Shown here: piece after piece, positions 1 to 10,272 of the stretch | Numbering within the stretch: the stretch's first letter is position 1 | How the letters are laid out: the number at the start of each line of letters is the position of its first letter | Origin: JAITWN01 sp034002745 | GTDB lineage: Bacteria > Pseudomonadota > Gammaproteobacteria > SZUA-140 | Assembly (NCBI GenBank): GCA_034002745.1 | Contig: JAVEZY010000002.1 | Span: 82,044-146,043, forward strand | Reading direction: 5' to 3' | DNA length: 64,000 nt | Translations under genes and position numbers: made by a program | The notes under the pieces: model-generated | The model's input: only the letters and a program-made list of their open reading frames with translations | Databases searched by the model: none | What the model was told of the DNA's origin: nothing

Positions 1-1
1 C

Positions 2-49
2 GATGAATTCCGCGCGCGGTACAAGCGGACATTCGGCACGGCGTTCTGA
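2..49 (+). CDS. C-terminal end of an unidentified upstream gene (partial)
   Basis: An open frame enters from the left edge and stops with TGA at 47-49, leaving 15 codons that end in RYKRTFGTAF. The codon use is GC-rich like the rest of the window. The fragment is too short to assign to a family. It is called only because the frame is open at the edge and the next gene starts about 100 bases downstream. Confidence 0.4.
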   Translation, partial: DEFRARYKRTFGTAF

Positions 50-150
50 TCCGGGATACGGATAAAGGGAGTCAGGTACGCTGGTCGGCGCGGTGGGAGA
101 GAACCTTCCGCCGCGTGCGAACGGGTACCTGACCACCCCGCGAGATACCG

Positions 151-789
151 ATGCGACGTTCCCTTAAGATCGTCCTGTTGCCGCTGCTTCCCATCCTCGC
201 GCTAGTGGCTCTGCTCTTCACCTCCTGGCTGCACACCTATCACCGTCTTACGGATGAAAAGCTGGTCGCCGAGCTGACCTTCGAGCCGATCGGCGAACGT
301 CACTACCGCGTCAGCCTCGCCACCGGCGATCTGTGCCAGATCGAAACCTATCTGCTGCGCGGCGATCAGTGGCGGCTCGATGCCGGATTCATCAAGTGGA
401 AGAACTGGGCGACCCTGTTCGGCCTGGATGCCATGTACCGCCTCGACCGGCTCGAAGGCCGCTATCGCGATGCCGCGGAACAGAGCGCGCATCCGGTCAG
501 CGCCCATGCCCTGGCGCAAGGCACCAGCATGGACCTGGTGGCCGTCGCCGAGGCGCTGGGGAGGTTCAACTTCCTGCTCGATGCGAGTTACGGCAGTTCC
601 GTCTATCGAGAAATGGATCCCGGCCTGCTCTACAAGGTGTATCGCACCCAGTCCGGTCTCATCGTCCGCGCGGAGGCGCGCGTCGTTCCCGGCGGAATGG
701 AAACGCTGGTCATCGACATCGACCGGGATTGCGGCGAGAAGGAGAGCCGATGGCTGGGGATCGCACGCTGGCTCGATGAGCGCATCTGA
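151..789 (+). CDS. Conserved hypothetical membrane-anchored protein, 212 aa
   Basis: The protein starts with a basic MRRSLK stretch and one hydrophobic segment (residues 7-25), consistent with an uncleaved N-terminal anchor. The rest is soluble, with a Trp/Leu-rich middle (FIKWKNWATLFGLDAMYRLD, about residues 80-99) and a tail rich in charged residues. As I recall, similar gammaproteobacterial proteins of about 200 residues are sometimes labelled cation/multidrug efflux pump; nothing here looks like a transporter because only one membrane segment is visible. ATG at 151 follows a weak purine stretch. The function is unknown. Confidence 0.8.
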   Translation: MRRSLKIVLLPLLPILALVALLFTSWLHTYHRLTDEKLVAELTFEPIGERHYRVSLATGDLCQIETYLLRGDQWRLDAGFIKWKNWATLFGLDAMYRLDRLEGRYRDAAEQSAHPVSAHALAQGTSMDLVAVAEALGRFNFLLDASYGSSVYREMDPGLLYKVYRTQSGLIVRAEARVVPGGMETLVIDIDRDCGEKESRWLGIARWLDERI

Positions 790-923
790 TCACAGGGTGA
801 CGGGGCGGGCTGGTTGCCTGCATCGACAATTATTCCGGATGCCGGATGCCTGACTTCCCGGCCTTCGCCGCCGCTGGGCCCATTCCGAATGGCGCGGCCT
901 GCGGGCAGATGGCGCGAACTTCA

Positions 924-1622
924 TTACTTCATCCGGATTACCGAATGCACCGTTGCCGTCACTCGCTGGGTGCCGGGCTCGCCTGCCACCGCCACCGCAT
1001 CTTCGGTCATCGCCATGGCGCGCATCATCATCGGAGGAGCGGAACCATCGCGGTCGATGCGCAGGTGGACGATGTCGTAGCCTCCAGCGCCCAGGCTATC
1101 GCGAATCAGCTCCGCGCGTTCGCGGAAGGCTCCGAGCGCGGCTGTGGTCAGCTCCGCTTCCACGCTCGCCATGCGTTCCGCCGACACCCGGTAGTCCAGC
1201 GAGCGCAACAGCATCTGCTGCTGCTGGAGTCTGCCGAGGAGTTCGTGCAGCGCGGTGGCGTCTTCCGTTTCCAGGATCAGCTCCTGCGCCGAGCGCCAGC
1301 GCAGGATGCGCTGGCGCTCGTGCACGGGCCATGTCCGATAGTTTCCGGTGCGAATCTGGATATTTCCTTGTCCCCGTGCAATGTCGAGGGCAGCGCCCAT
1401 GGCGCCATTGATTTCGCGCGCCAGAGTCGCGGGATCGACATTCTCCCGCTCCACCACCATCACCGCGCGCGCCACCTCGCTCGGCACTTCGCGCTGCACC
1501 TGGACGCTGAACTCCACCCGGTCCAGTAGTTCCGGCTCATGTTCACTGGTGTTCGCGACCGGGGACAGGAACAGCAGCAGCGACAGTGATAGGGCGGGAA
1601 ACGTGGCGGATCGATGGCTCAT
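924..1622 (-). CDS. SIMPL (DUF541) domain periplasmic protein
   Basis: The 232-residue product has a signal peptide (MSHRSATFPALSLSLLLFLSPVANTSE) followed by a SIMPL/DUF541 domain. Family hallmarks are the early VQVQREV strand, alternating helical segments, and the final strand pattern GTQRVTATVHSVIRM, which matches the terminal beta-strand of the family. SIMPL proteins are periplasmic or outer-membrane-associated; the E. coli member YggE affects oxidative stress, but no enzyme activity is established. The gene lies between unrelated genes, with about 160 bases to the next gene on the right and no operon partner. The substrate or partner cannot be inferred. Confidence 0.85.
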   Translation of the reverse strand: MSHRSATFPALSLSLLLFLSPVANTSEHEPELLDRVEFSVQVQREVPSEVARAVMVVERENVDPATLAREINGAMGAALDIARGQGNIQIRTGNYRTWPVHERQRILRWRSAQELILETEDATALHELLGRLQQQQMLLRSLDYRVSAERMASVEAELTTAALGAFRERAELIRDSLGAGGYDIVHLRIDRDGSAPPMMMRAMAMTEDAVAVAGEPGTQRVTATVHSVIRMK

Positions 1623-1784
1623 GCGCTTGCTCCAGAGAGATGTGGCACGGACGGATTCGTGGTTCGCCGATGATGTATCCGGCAGATGCGTCAGACGGAC
1701 TCACTGCGATGCCCTGCTGGCGGTCCGCCGCCTGAGACGAGCCAGATTGTCGATCACATCCGCGGAAAAGTGAACAGATGCCGT

Positions 1785-3848
<2,064 letters not shown>

Positions 3849-3905
3849 GCAGTCACGCTAGCAGGGCGCAGGCGAAAGTGCAAAGCGGTTTGTCGAAAGC
3901 GATGA

Positions 3906-4520
3906 TCAGAGACTTTCGCGGATGCCATCGAGCACGAACTGCACCGCCAGCGCCGCGAGCACCAAGCCGAGCAGGCGGCTGATGACATTGGCGCCGGTCT
4001 CGCCGAGCAGGCGCATGATCAGCGGCGCGCTCAGCAGGGATGCGAGCGTCATGCCCAGGACGAGCAGGAGCAGGGCGAGCATGCCGATGAACTCGACAGC
4101 GGATGAGCGTGCATTCGCCATCAGCAACACGGTGGTCAGCGCGCCTGGTCCGGCAATCAGCGGGAAGGCCAGCGGGAATACGGAGACGTCCTCCTTGGAC
4201 GCGGCTTCGGCCTGTTCGCGCACCGTCGTCGAGCGCAGTCCCGAGCGCCGCGCGAAGATCATGTCGATGGCGAGCAGGAAGAGCAGGATGCCTCCAGCGA
4301 TGCGAAACGCCGGCAGGCCGACACCCAGCAGGCGCAGCAAGGTGTCGCCGCTGAAAAAGAAGGCGAAGAGGATGAAGCCGGCGAGCAGCGTGCCGCGGAT
4401 GGCCTGGCGACGCTGGCGCGCGCGCTCCATGCCACGCGTCAGCCCGGCGAATATCGGCGCCAGGCCGATCGGATCGACAACCACGAAGAGTACGACGAAA
4501 GTGCTCAGCAGGGCTTCCAT
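3906..4520 (-). CDS. MarC family inner-membrane protein
   Basis: This 204-residue, highly hydrophobic protein has about six membrane segments and the MarC/UPF0056 signature FVVVDPIGLAPIFAGLT near residue 11, plus FPLAFPLIAGPGALTTVLL in the middle and LGETGANVISRLLGLVLAALAVQFV at the C terminus. MarC was once linked to multidrug resistance in E. coli, but later work did not support this; the transport substrate is unknown. Its start lies right beside a purine-rich repeat arm (from 4534) that separates it from the divergent DamX-like gene. The length is normal. Confidence 0.9.
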   Translation of the reverse strand: MEALLSTFVVLFVVVDPIGLAPIFAGLTRGMERARQRRQAIRGTLLAGFILFAFFFSGDTLLRLLGVGLPAFRIAGGILLFLLAIDMIFARRSGLRSTTVREQAEAASKEDVSVFPLAFPLIAGPGALTTVLLMANARSSAVEFIGMLALLLLVLGMTLASLLSAPLIMRLLGETGANVISRLLGLVLAALAVQFVLDGIRESL

Positions 4521-4533
4521 GCGGGTCTATTAA

Positions 4534-4640
4534 CAGAGGAAAGAGAAAAGTTCAAAGAGGAAAGTGAAGATTCGCTTCGGGTGCACCGGACGCGTCCCTC
4601 CCGCTAGACTATCCTCTTTACACTTTCCACGCGTCCATCG
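4534..4640. repeat. Dispersed purine/pyrimidine palindromic element, copy A
   Basis: A purine-rich arm starting cagaggaaagagaaaag (4534-4550) is followed, after a GC-rich centre, by a pyrimidine-rich arm ending cactttcc. The segment ggaaagtg in the left arm pairs with cactttcc in the right arm. The first 17 bases are identical to the start of copy C at 25801. This copy fills the divergent intergenic space between marC and the DamX-like gene and is the most diverged of the four, because it lacks an exact AGATGAAAG core. Confidence 0.55.
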
Positions 4641-4686
4641 GGCGCTTAAACTGGGTCGTCCGTCCACTGGCGACGGGCGACAGAAC

Positions 4687-6165
4687 ATGACAACGCGCGA
4701 CAGGGACAAGAGGATTTCGGAGATGCAGGCGGTTCGCCCCCAAAGCGCCGATACGGAACAGCGCGAACCGGGGGCTCGCTCGGTCAGCTCCGGCGCGTCG
4801 CATCGGCGGCGGCCGGAGTTTTTTCTCGAGACCGAAGCCTGGAGCGAAGCCTTTGCCGCCGCCACCGCAGCCATGCAGGCCGGCGCGACGGCCGTGCTGA
4901 TCGAAGGCGATGGCGGTTCCGGCAAGTCGGTATTCCTGTCGCGTCTGGCGGCGACGGTTCCCTCCGCGTGCGTGCTCGAGCTGCGTCACCCGCTCGGTGA
5001 GGCCGGTCTGTTGAGCAGGCTGGCGCAGGCCTTTGGCGCGGCGGCCGATGGGCCGACGGCGCTGGGAGCGGCGATCGCGCGGCGCGCGGACGGCGGCGTT
5101 CTCGTCGCCGTGGACGACGCCCATCATCTCTCGCCTTTCGCCCTGCGAGCGCTGCTCGATCTGCAGCGGACGGCAATGTTGCAGGGCGGGCGGTTGGCAC
5201 TGGTGCTGTCGGCGGCGCCGGGCGAAGTACAGCGTCGTATCGCTCACCTGCCATCTTTCGCTCCCTTTCGGGAGGATGCGCTCACCGTTTTCTCCCTGCC
5301 TACGCTGACCGATTCCGAAGGGGAGGAGTATCTGCGCGTGCTCATGGAAAGGGCCGGACGTCCCCCGCTCGATGCGCAACAGGCGCGCGCCCTGGTCCGG
5401 CTGGCGCGCGGTCTTCCGGGTCATCTCGATCGCGTCGCCGCCGATCTGCAGCGCGGGGTTCGGCCGCGGCCTTGGCGCAAGACGCGCGGCCAGGCAAGCC
5501 GCCGGCGCGTGCTGCAGGCAGAGTGGTGGGCGCCCGCCGCCATTGGCGCCGCGACCGTCGCGGCGATATTTCTGGGATATCGGGTGCTGTTCATGCCATC
5601 GAACGACCTGCTGTCGGTACCGCTTGCGCGCATCGAACCGGTCGCGACCGAAGTGACGGTCGATCTGTCACGATCCGGTACGGAGTCGCCTGAAGCGGAA
5701 GTCACGATGCCAGCGCCACCGTCATCCGGGACGCCTGCATCCGGCCCTGGGGCGCTGAGCGTGACTCCGGCCCCTCCGACGCCTCCGGCGCCGGCTTCTC
5801 TACCCGCGGCATCAGCGCCCGCGGCTGCGGCACAGCCTCAGGCAGCGACGCCTCCCGCATCGCGCGCGCCAGCGCCGGTCGATGACCGGACATGGCTGAT
5901 GGGCCAGGATGCGCGGCGTTACACGATCCAGCTGGCAAGCGCTCCGGACGAGGAAAGAGCCAGGCAGTTCATCGCCCGGCACTCGCTGCCGGCCCGTACC
6001 ATCGCGATCAGCACCGTGCGCGGTTCCTTCATCGTGCTGCATGGCAGTTTTGCCACCCACGCCGAGGCGCAGCAGGCCATCGCCGGGTTTCCTCCCGCGC
6101 TGCGCAGGAACGATCCTTTCGCGCGGCGTATCGAGTCCGTTCGCGAGCTGATGTCGGCCAACTGA
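4687..6165 (+). CDS. DamX-like protein: AAA ATPase domain, one membrane helix, SPOR domain
   Basis: The N-terminal half is an ExeA/AAA-type ATPase with Walker A IEGDGGSGKSVFL and Walker B GGVLVAVDDAHHL. A single membrane helix (WWAPAAIGAATVAAIFLGYRVLF) follows, then a long Pro/Ala/Ser-rich linker, and finally a SPOR domain (YTIQLASAPDEERARQFI through AQQAIAGFPPALRR). SPOR domains bind denuded peptidoglycan at the division septum, and DamX is a divisome protein with this layout, so a role at septation is likely. The frame is open back to 4564, but ATG 4687 or ATG 4723 is favoured; the latter has aagagg nine bases upstream. The upstream extension would be encoded by a repeat element. Confidence 0.82.
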   Translation: MTTRDRDKRISEMQAVRPQSADTEQREPGARSVSSGASHRRRPEFFLETEAWSEAFAAATAAMQAGATAVLIEGDGGSGKSVFLSRLAATVPSACVLELRHPLGEAGLLSRLAQAFGAAADGPTALGAAIARRADGGVLVAVDDAHHLSPFALRALLDLQRTAMLQGGRLALVLSAAPGEVQRRIAHLPSFAPFREDALTVFSLPTLTDSEGEEYLRVLMERAGRPPLDAQQARALVRLARGLPGHLDRVAADLQRGVRPRPWRKTRGQASRRRVLQAEWWAPAAIGAATVAAIFLGYRVLFMPSNDLLSVPLARIEPVATEVTVDLSRSGTESPEAEVTMPAPPSSGTPASGPGALSVTPAPPTPPAPASLPAASAPAAAAQPQAATPPASRAPAPVDDRTWLMGQDARRYTIQLASAPDEERARQFIARHSLPARTIAISTVRGSFIVLHGSFATHAEAQQAIAGFPPALRRNDPFARRIESVRELMSAN

Positions 6166-6174
6166 GATAACGGT

Positions 6175-6190
6175 GCTGCCGTACGGCAGC
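6175..6190. other. 16-bp perfect palindrome after the DamX-like gene
   Basis: GCTGCCGTACGGCAGC is its own reverse complement and lies ten bases after the stop codon of the DamX-like gene. It could be the first of two terminator hairpins or a protein site. No T-tract follows it. Confidence 0.4.
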
Positions 6191-6213
6191 GGGACAACGA
6201 GGAAGGGTGAGGT

Positions 6214-6243
6214 CCGGGCCGCCGCCGAAAAGCGGCGGCCCGG
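6214..6243. terminator. Strong hairpin between convergent DamX-like gene and prk
   Basis: A perfect 12-bp GC stem (ccgggccgccgc / gcggcggcccgg) encloses the six-base loop cgaaaa and is followed by ATTT on the plus strand. It sits in the short gap between two convergent genes, which suggests a bidirectional intrinsic terminator. Confidence 0.75.
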
Positions 6244-6250
6244 ATTTGGC

Positions 6251-7117
6251 TCAGCTGCGGCTCTTTTCCATCATTTCATGGACGATCGGGCGCAGCACGA
6301 TCTCCATGGACATTCCCATCTTGCCGCCGGGCACCACCATGGTGTTCGGCCGCGACATCCAGGAACCTTTCAGCATCGACAGGTAGTACGGGAAGTCGTG
6401 CTTTTCCGGGAAGCGGAAGCGGATGACGACGAAGCTTTCGTCCAGCGTGGGAATGTCGCGGGCGATGAACGGATTCGAGGTATCGACCACCGGCACGCGC
6501 TGGAAGTTGATGTCGGTACGCGAGAACTGCGGGGTGATCGTATTCACGTAGTCCGGCATGCGGCGCAGGATGGCATCGGTCACCGCTTCGGCCGAGTAGC
6601 CGCGCATGGACGTATCGCGGTGGATCTTCTGGATCCATTCGAGATTGACGATCGGCACCACGCCGATCAGCAGGTCCACCCACTTGGCCACGTTGGCCCC
6701 TTCGGTGGCGACACCGCCATGCAGGCCTTCGTAGAACAGCAGGTCGGTGCCCGCGGTCAGGTCCTCCCAGGGAGTGAAGGTGCCGGGCTGCTGCTTGTAG
6801 GGCGCGGCCTCTTCCTCGTCGTGCAGATACTTGCGAACCTTGCCCGTGCCGATTTCGCTGTAGCTGCGGAACAGCGTCTCGAGTTCCTCGAACAGGTTGG
6901 CTTCCGGTCCGAAGTGGCTCAGCGTCTTGCCCTGCTTCGCCGCTTCCTCCACCGCCCTCTTCATTTCATTGCGATCGTAGCGATGGAAGGCATCGCCCTC
7001 GACGATGGCGGCCTTGATGCCTTCGCGCCGGAACAGATGTTCAAACGACGCCTTTACCGTGCTGGTGCCCGCGCCCGAGGAACCGGTGACGGCAATGACC
7101 GGATGTTTGACTGACAT
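6251..7117 (-). CDS. prkB: Phosphoribulokinase
   Basis: The 288-residue product is a class I (proteobacterial) phosphoribulokinase, which phosphorylates ribulose 5-phosphate with ATP to give ribulose 1,5-bisphosphate for the Calvin cycle. It begins SVKHPVIAVTGSSGAGTST, containing the P-loop, followed by VEGDAFHRYDRNEMK and, later, FYEGLHGGV. The length matches the roughly 290-residue family. ATG 7117 is chosen because gaggag lies eight to ten bases upstream; longer frames lack conservation. No rubisco or other cbb gene is adjacent, so it stands alone. Some heterotrophs carry a PrkB of unknown role, so autotrophy is inferred rather than shown. Confidence 0.9.
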   Translation of the reverse strand: MSVKHPVIAVTGSSGAGTSTVKASFEHLFRREGIKAAIVEGDAFHRYDRNEMKRAVEEAAKQGKTLSHFGPEANLFEELETLFRSYSEIGTGKVRKYLHDEEEAAPYKQQPGTFTPWEDLTAGTDLLFYEGLHGGVATEGANVAKWVDLLIGVVPIVNLEWIQKIHRDTSMRGYSAEAVTDAILRRMPDYVNTITPQFSRTDINFQRVPVVDTSNPFIARDIPTLDESFVVIRFRFPEKHDFPYYLSMLKGSWMSRPNTMVVPGGKMGMSMEIVLRPIVHEMMEKSRS

Positions 7118-7403
7118 GCTGCAGATCTCCTCAAAAAAACATTGATGATTCGGGTCCGGGTCGGCTTGCGCACGACATGCCGGCGCCGGTGACGACGTTC
7201 GCTGCTGGGTATGGGTGGATCCCCGTTGATCCGGTTCATGTGCGGTCCATGCCGGCAACCGGCCAGACTGCTGTTTTTATGCGACGGAATTTTACCGCAA
7301 AAAGCCGACCGGTTTCATCCGCTTCCGCTGATGGCGACCGGCCGGACGGGCTTGTCGCGGCCCCATCCTGATGTCATGATCGCAGCTCGGAGGGAGTCCA
7401 ACG

Positions 7404-7904
7404 ATGCATCTGCTTCGGGCAATTGCCTGTTTATCGCTGATTTCCGCGTTTCTGCTCGCCGGTTGCGCCGTGACCCGGGTGGATGGTGCCCATCCCCGGG
7501 TTTCGTCCGGTTCCGAAGCGGCCTCGGTGTATTTCATTCGGCCCTGGACCGAGCGCTACATGGGGTTCGCCGACAATGTCATCGCCGTGGATGCCGATCG
7601 CGCCTTCCTGTTGAAGCTGGGCAAGGGGGAATACACGCTGGCCAGGCTTCAGCCCGGACCGGTCTTTCTGGCCGCACACTCGGATACGAGTTGGGGGCAT
7701 TCACAGCTGATCAAGGAGCTGACGCGCGAGCGGCGTTTCGATCTGGCGCCCGGCGGTACCTATTTCATCGTCTTCCGCCCGTTCGATGGGGAATTTCGCG
7801 GGGTGCACTTCGAAATGGCGAGCGTCGACCGTGCAGAGGCGCAGGAACTCGGCCGGCATCTGCGCGCGGCGGGAGCTGCGCGCTCGACCCCTCTGGAAGA
7901 TTGA
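7404..7904 (+). CDS. DUF2846-like lipoprotein
   Basis: The 166-residue product has a lipoprotein signal with lipobox LLAGC (Cys about residue 21). The domain that follows runs from SVYFIRPWTERYMGF through LQPGPVFLAAHSDT and LAPGGTYFIVFRP, a beta-rich pattern typical of DUF2846 lipoproteins. Such proteins are envelope lipoproteins without known activity. A ggaggg motif lies upstream of the ATG. About 290 bases separate it from the divergently placed prk; that gap shows no other gene. Confidence 0.75.
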   Translation: MHLLRAIACLSLISAFLLAGCAVTRVDGAHPRVSSGSEAASVYFIRPWTERYMGFADNVIAVDADRAFLLKLGKGEYTLARLQPGPVFLAAHSDTSWGHSQLIKELTRERRFDLAPGGTYFIVFRPFDGEFRGVHFEMASVDRAEAQELGRHLRAAGAARSTPLED

Positions 7905-7977
7905 GTCAGGACGGGCTGATGCCGCGGATGCTGATGGGCGTCATGGCTGATATTGAGCTTGCCGGAGTGGCGGTCCG

Positions 7978-8361
7978 CTAGAACGGCCGTTCTCGCTCTG
8001 CGAGTATCCTCACCTGCATGTCGTGGACGCGTTCGAAATCGGGCCCGGGGACATAGACTTCGCGCCGCGCCGTGCTGCTCCCGTGGCGCGGCACCGACAC
8101 CAGTTCGCTCACCTTGTATATGGTGGCGCCGCTTTCGTCCACGAAAACGATCTCGAGATCGGCGTCATAGCTTGCCGCGCATTGGTTGCTCAGTTCGGCG
8201 AACCATTCTACTGGCGTCACCCCCATTTCCGCGTTGCCGGCGTTGTACCCGCTGGAGGCGACATCGATGCAGTCGGCCCAGACGGCAGGTGCGAAGACGA
8301 AGGACAGCACCATGCCGGCGATTGCCAGCCCGCCGCCGCTTCTGTTCGTCGATCCATCCAT
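7978..8361 (-). CDS. Small secreted protein of unknown function
   Basis: The 127-residue protein has a signal peptide ending near VWADC, then a mature part of about 100 residues with two Cys (ADCIDV and SNQCAASY) that could form a disulfide. The beta-strand-like stretch YDADLEIVFVDESGATIYKVSEL suggests a small immunoglobulin-like or beta-sandwich domain. I recognise no family. It is followed on the same strand by nothing close; pldA ends 44 bases upstream of its start. Confidence 0.65.
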   Translation of the reverse strand: MDGSTNRSGGGLAIAGMVLSFVFAPAVWADCIDVASSGYNAGNAEMGVTPVEWFAELSNQCAASYDADLEIVFVDESGATIYKVSELVSVPRHGSSTARREVYVPGPDFERVHDMQVRILAERERPF

Positions 8362-8405
8362 GCGGCGATCTTAACGCATACCGGTGCGTTTGCGAACCGC
8401 GGGGC

Positions 8406-9401
8406 TCAGAGCCAGTCGGTGAACAGGAAACCGAGACCCAGGCTCTGGCTCGAGCGGTTATAGTTGATCAGGCTTTCGCCATACCCGCTGAAATAGTGCA
8501 CGGAGGCGCGAATGCTGCGATAGACGGGGAAGCTCCAGCCGAGCTCGATCGATCCCCGGCTGTCGCTGCGCAGATTGTTGCGCAGCGTGAAGCTGTAGAG
8601 ATTGGTGCCTCGCATCCAGGCGCCACTCACCTCCATTTGTCCGTAGTATCTTTCGATATCGGGATTGTCATCGCCCACGGCATCGCCAGCCGAGGATTTC
8701 TCATCCTCCGGTATGCGCCACCATGGCCGCAGCGCGAATACGAAGGCGTCCTTTTCGAACAGGGCGTTGAGGATGACCCGGTGCCAGCTCCGCGAATCGG
8801 CGCCGCCACGTCCGTTCGACTGATGGTTGAGCACGAGCTGGTAGCCCGTCATGCGAATCCCGAATCCGCTCCAGTCGCTATCGAAGCTGAGGATGAGCTC
8901 CGGCTCGTGGATCGTTTCGCGAAATGGCGCCGACCGGTCCCTGCTGTAGGCCTGCCAGAATGAGCGATTGGTATAGGCGACGTAGAGCGCGCCATGGCCC
9001 GCGATCGCGCCCTCCGCCAGCAGCACCTTCTGGCTGAGCTGGAACTGCAGTTCGAAATCGTGCCGCCCGGTGCCATCCTCGCGCGCGGGCAATCGCACCC
9101 AGGTGAGTGGCAGCACATAGTTGGGTCGGTGCGCGGTCAGCACAAAGGGGTTGTTCCAGCTGGCGCGCTCGAAAGCACGGCGATCCCCCATTACGCTGCG
9201 CGGTGTCGGTCCGGACGCCGGCTGCGAGACAACACAGTCGCGGCGCACTTCGCCGAGGGTCATCGTATCGGGCGCCGTGCGCATGCGCTCCTCCAGGCAG
9301 GCGTCCTTCGCATCCTGCGAGCAGACAACCCCTGATTGCGCCGCCAGGGTGAGAAGCAGCGCCAGCGTTGCGGGCGTCCGCCGGGAAAGATCGCGCTTCA
9401 T
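8406..9401 (-). CDS. pldA: Outer-membrane phospholipase A (OMPLA)
   Basis: The 331-residue product has a signal peptide and a 12-strand barrel typical of PldA. The catalytic stretch LVLNHQSNGRGG places the nucleophile at Ser195 and the base at His193. In E. coli OMPLA an Asn (N156) fourteen residues after the His completes the triad; here that position in SRSWHRV is His207, an unusual replacement. The enzyme hydrolyses outer-membrane phospholipids when they reach the outer leaflet. The N-terminal extension before the barrel carries three or four Cys. Its start overlaps the mscS stop by 4 bp, so the genes are co-translated. Confidence 0.88.
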   Translation of the reverse strand: MKRDLSRRTPATLALLLTLAAQSGVVCSQDAKDACLEERMRTAPDTMTLGEVRRDCVVSQPASGPTPRSVMGDRRAFERASWNNPFVLTAHRPNYVLPLTWVRLPAREDGTGRHDFELQFQLSQKVLLAEGAIAGHGALYVAYTNRSFWQAYSRDRSAPFRETIHEPELILSFDSDWSGFGIRMTGYQLVLNHQSNGRGGADSRSWHRVILNALFEKDAFVFALRPWWRIPEDEKSSAGDAVGDDNPDIERYYGQMEVSGAWMRGTNLYSFTLRNNLRSDSRGSIELGWSFPVYRSIRASVHYFSGYGESLINYNRSSQSLGLGFLFTDWL

Positions 9402-10270
9402 GCCTTTCCGGAGTCGGAATCAGGGGGGATGACGCTGTGCACGATGACCGGGAAGGGCCTGGTTTCCTCTCCTGCATACAGGGCCCGGTGCGGGAATGGA
9501 ATCTCGATCCCGGCTGCGTCGAACGCGCGCTTCACGTCTTCCTGCAGGCTGTTGAGCAGGTCGAGGTAGTTCTCGCGCGTTGCCCAGGCCGAGAACTGTA
9601 TGTCGAGTGAAGACTCGCCGAAGCCGGTGAAGATGAACAGCGGACGCGGTTCATCCAGGCACAGTGGATTGCGATCCGCGACGTCCATCAGCACTTCGCG
9701 CACTCGACCGATGTCTTCCTTGCGCGCCACCCGGATCTTCAGATCGAAGCGGCGGATCGGGAAGCGGGTGAGCGTGGTGACCTCGCCCTTGATGAGCTGC
9801 TCGTTCGGAATGCGGACATACAGATTGTCGAAGGTCCGCAGCTTGACCGACAGCAGATCGATCGACAGCACCTCGCCGGTGGTGGTGCCGACGCGAATGA
9901 GATCGCCGATCTCGAATGGTCGCTCTCCAATGAGGAACAGGCCGCTGATCAGATTGGAGGCGGAGGTCTGGGAAGCGAAGCCGATGGCCACCGATAGTAC
10001 GCCTGCCGCGCCCAACAGCACGCCGAGGCTGAAACCGAGTTCTCGCAGCGCCGAGGCGATGAACAGGGCCAGTATCACGTAATAGACCAGGCGCCTGGTG
10101 AGCATGGCCTGGTGCGGCGTGAACCGCTTCCCCATGAGCCGTTGCGGCAATCTCGACACGATGGCGGCGACCATCAGTCCTGCCGCCAGCAGTACGATGG
10201 CGCGTACGATGGCCAGCGCCCGCTCGCTGGTGAAGAACGCCATCAGACTGTCGACCAGCGCGTTTTCCAT
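9398..10270 (-). CDS. MscS-family mechanosensitive ion channel
   Basis: The 290-residue protein has three N-terminal membrane segments. The pore helix is Gly/Ala-rich (LGVLLGAAGVLSVAIGFASQTSASNLISGLFL) and the MscS beta-domain follows (FEIGDLIRVGTTTGEVLSIDLLSVKLRTFDN, then VRIPNEQLIKGEV). The channel opens under membrane tension during hypo-osmotic shock. ATG 10270 starts the conserved MENALVDSLM sequence; the frame upstream belongs to the preceding gene. It starts 2 bp after the DUF432-like gene and overlaps pldA by 4 bp, so the three form one transcription unit concerned with the envelope. Confidence 0.9.
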   Translation of the reverse strand: MENALVDSLMAFFTSERALAIVRAIVLLAAGLMVAAIVSRLPQRLMGKRFTPHQAMLTRRLVYYVILALFIASALRELGFSLGVLLGAAGVLSVAIGFASQTSASNLISGLFLIGERPFEIGDLIRVGTTTGEVLSIDLLSVKLRTFDNLYVRIPNEQLIKGEVTTLTRFPIRRFDLKIRVARKEDIGRVREVLMDVADRNPLCLDEPRPLFIFTGFGESSLDIQFSAWATRENYLDLLNSLQEDVKRAFDAAGIEIPFPHRALYAGEETRPFPVIVHSVIPPDSDSGKA

Positions 10271-10272
10271 GA

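Noticed and set aside
4564..4686. Earlier start of the DamX-like protein
   Set aside because: The extra 41 residues come from the repeat element and intergenic DNA; better starts are at 4687 or 4723.
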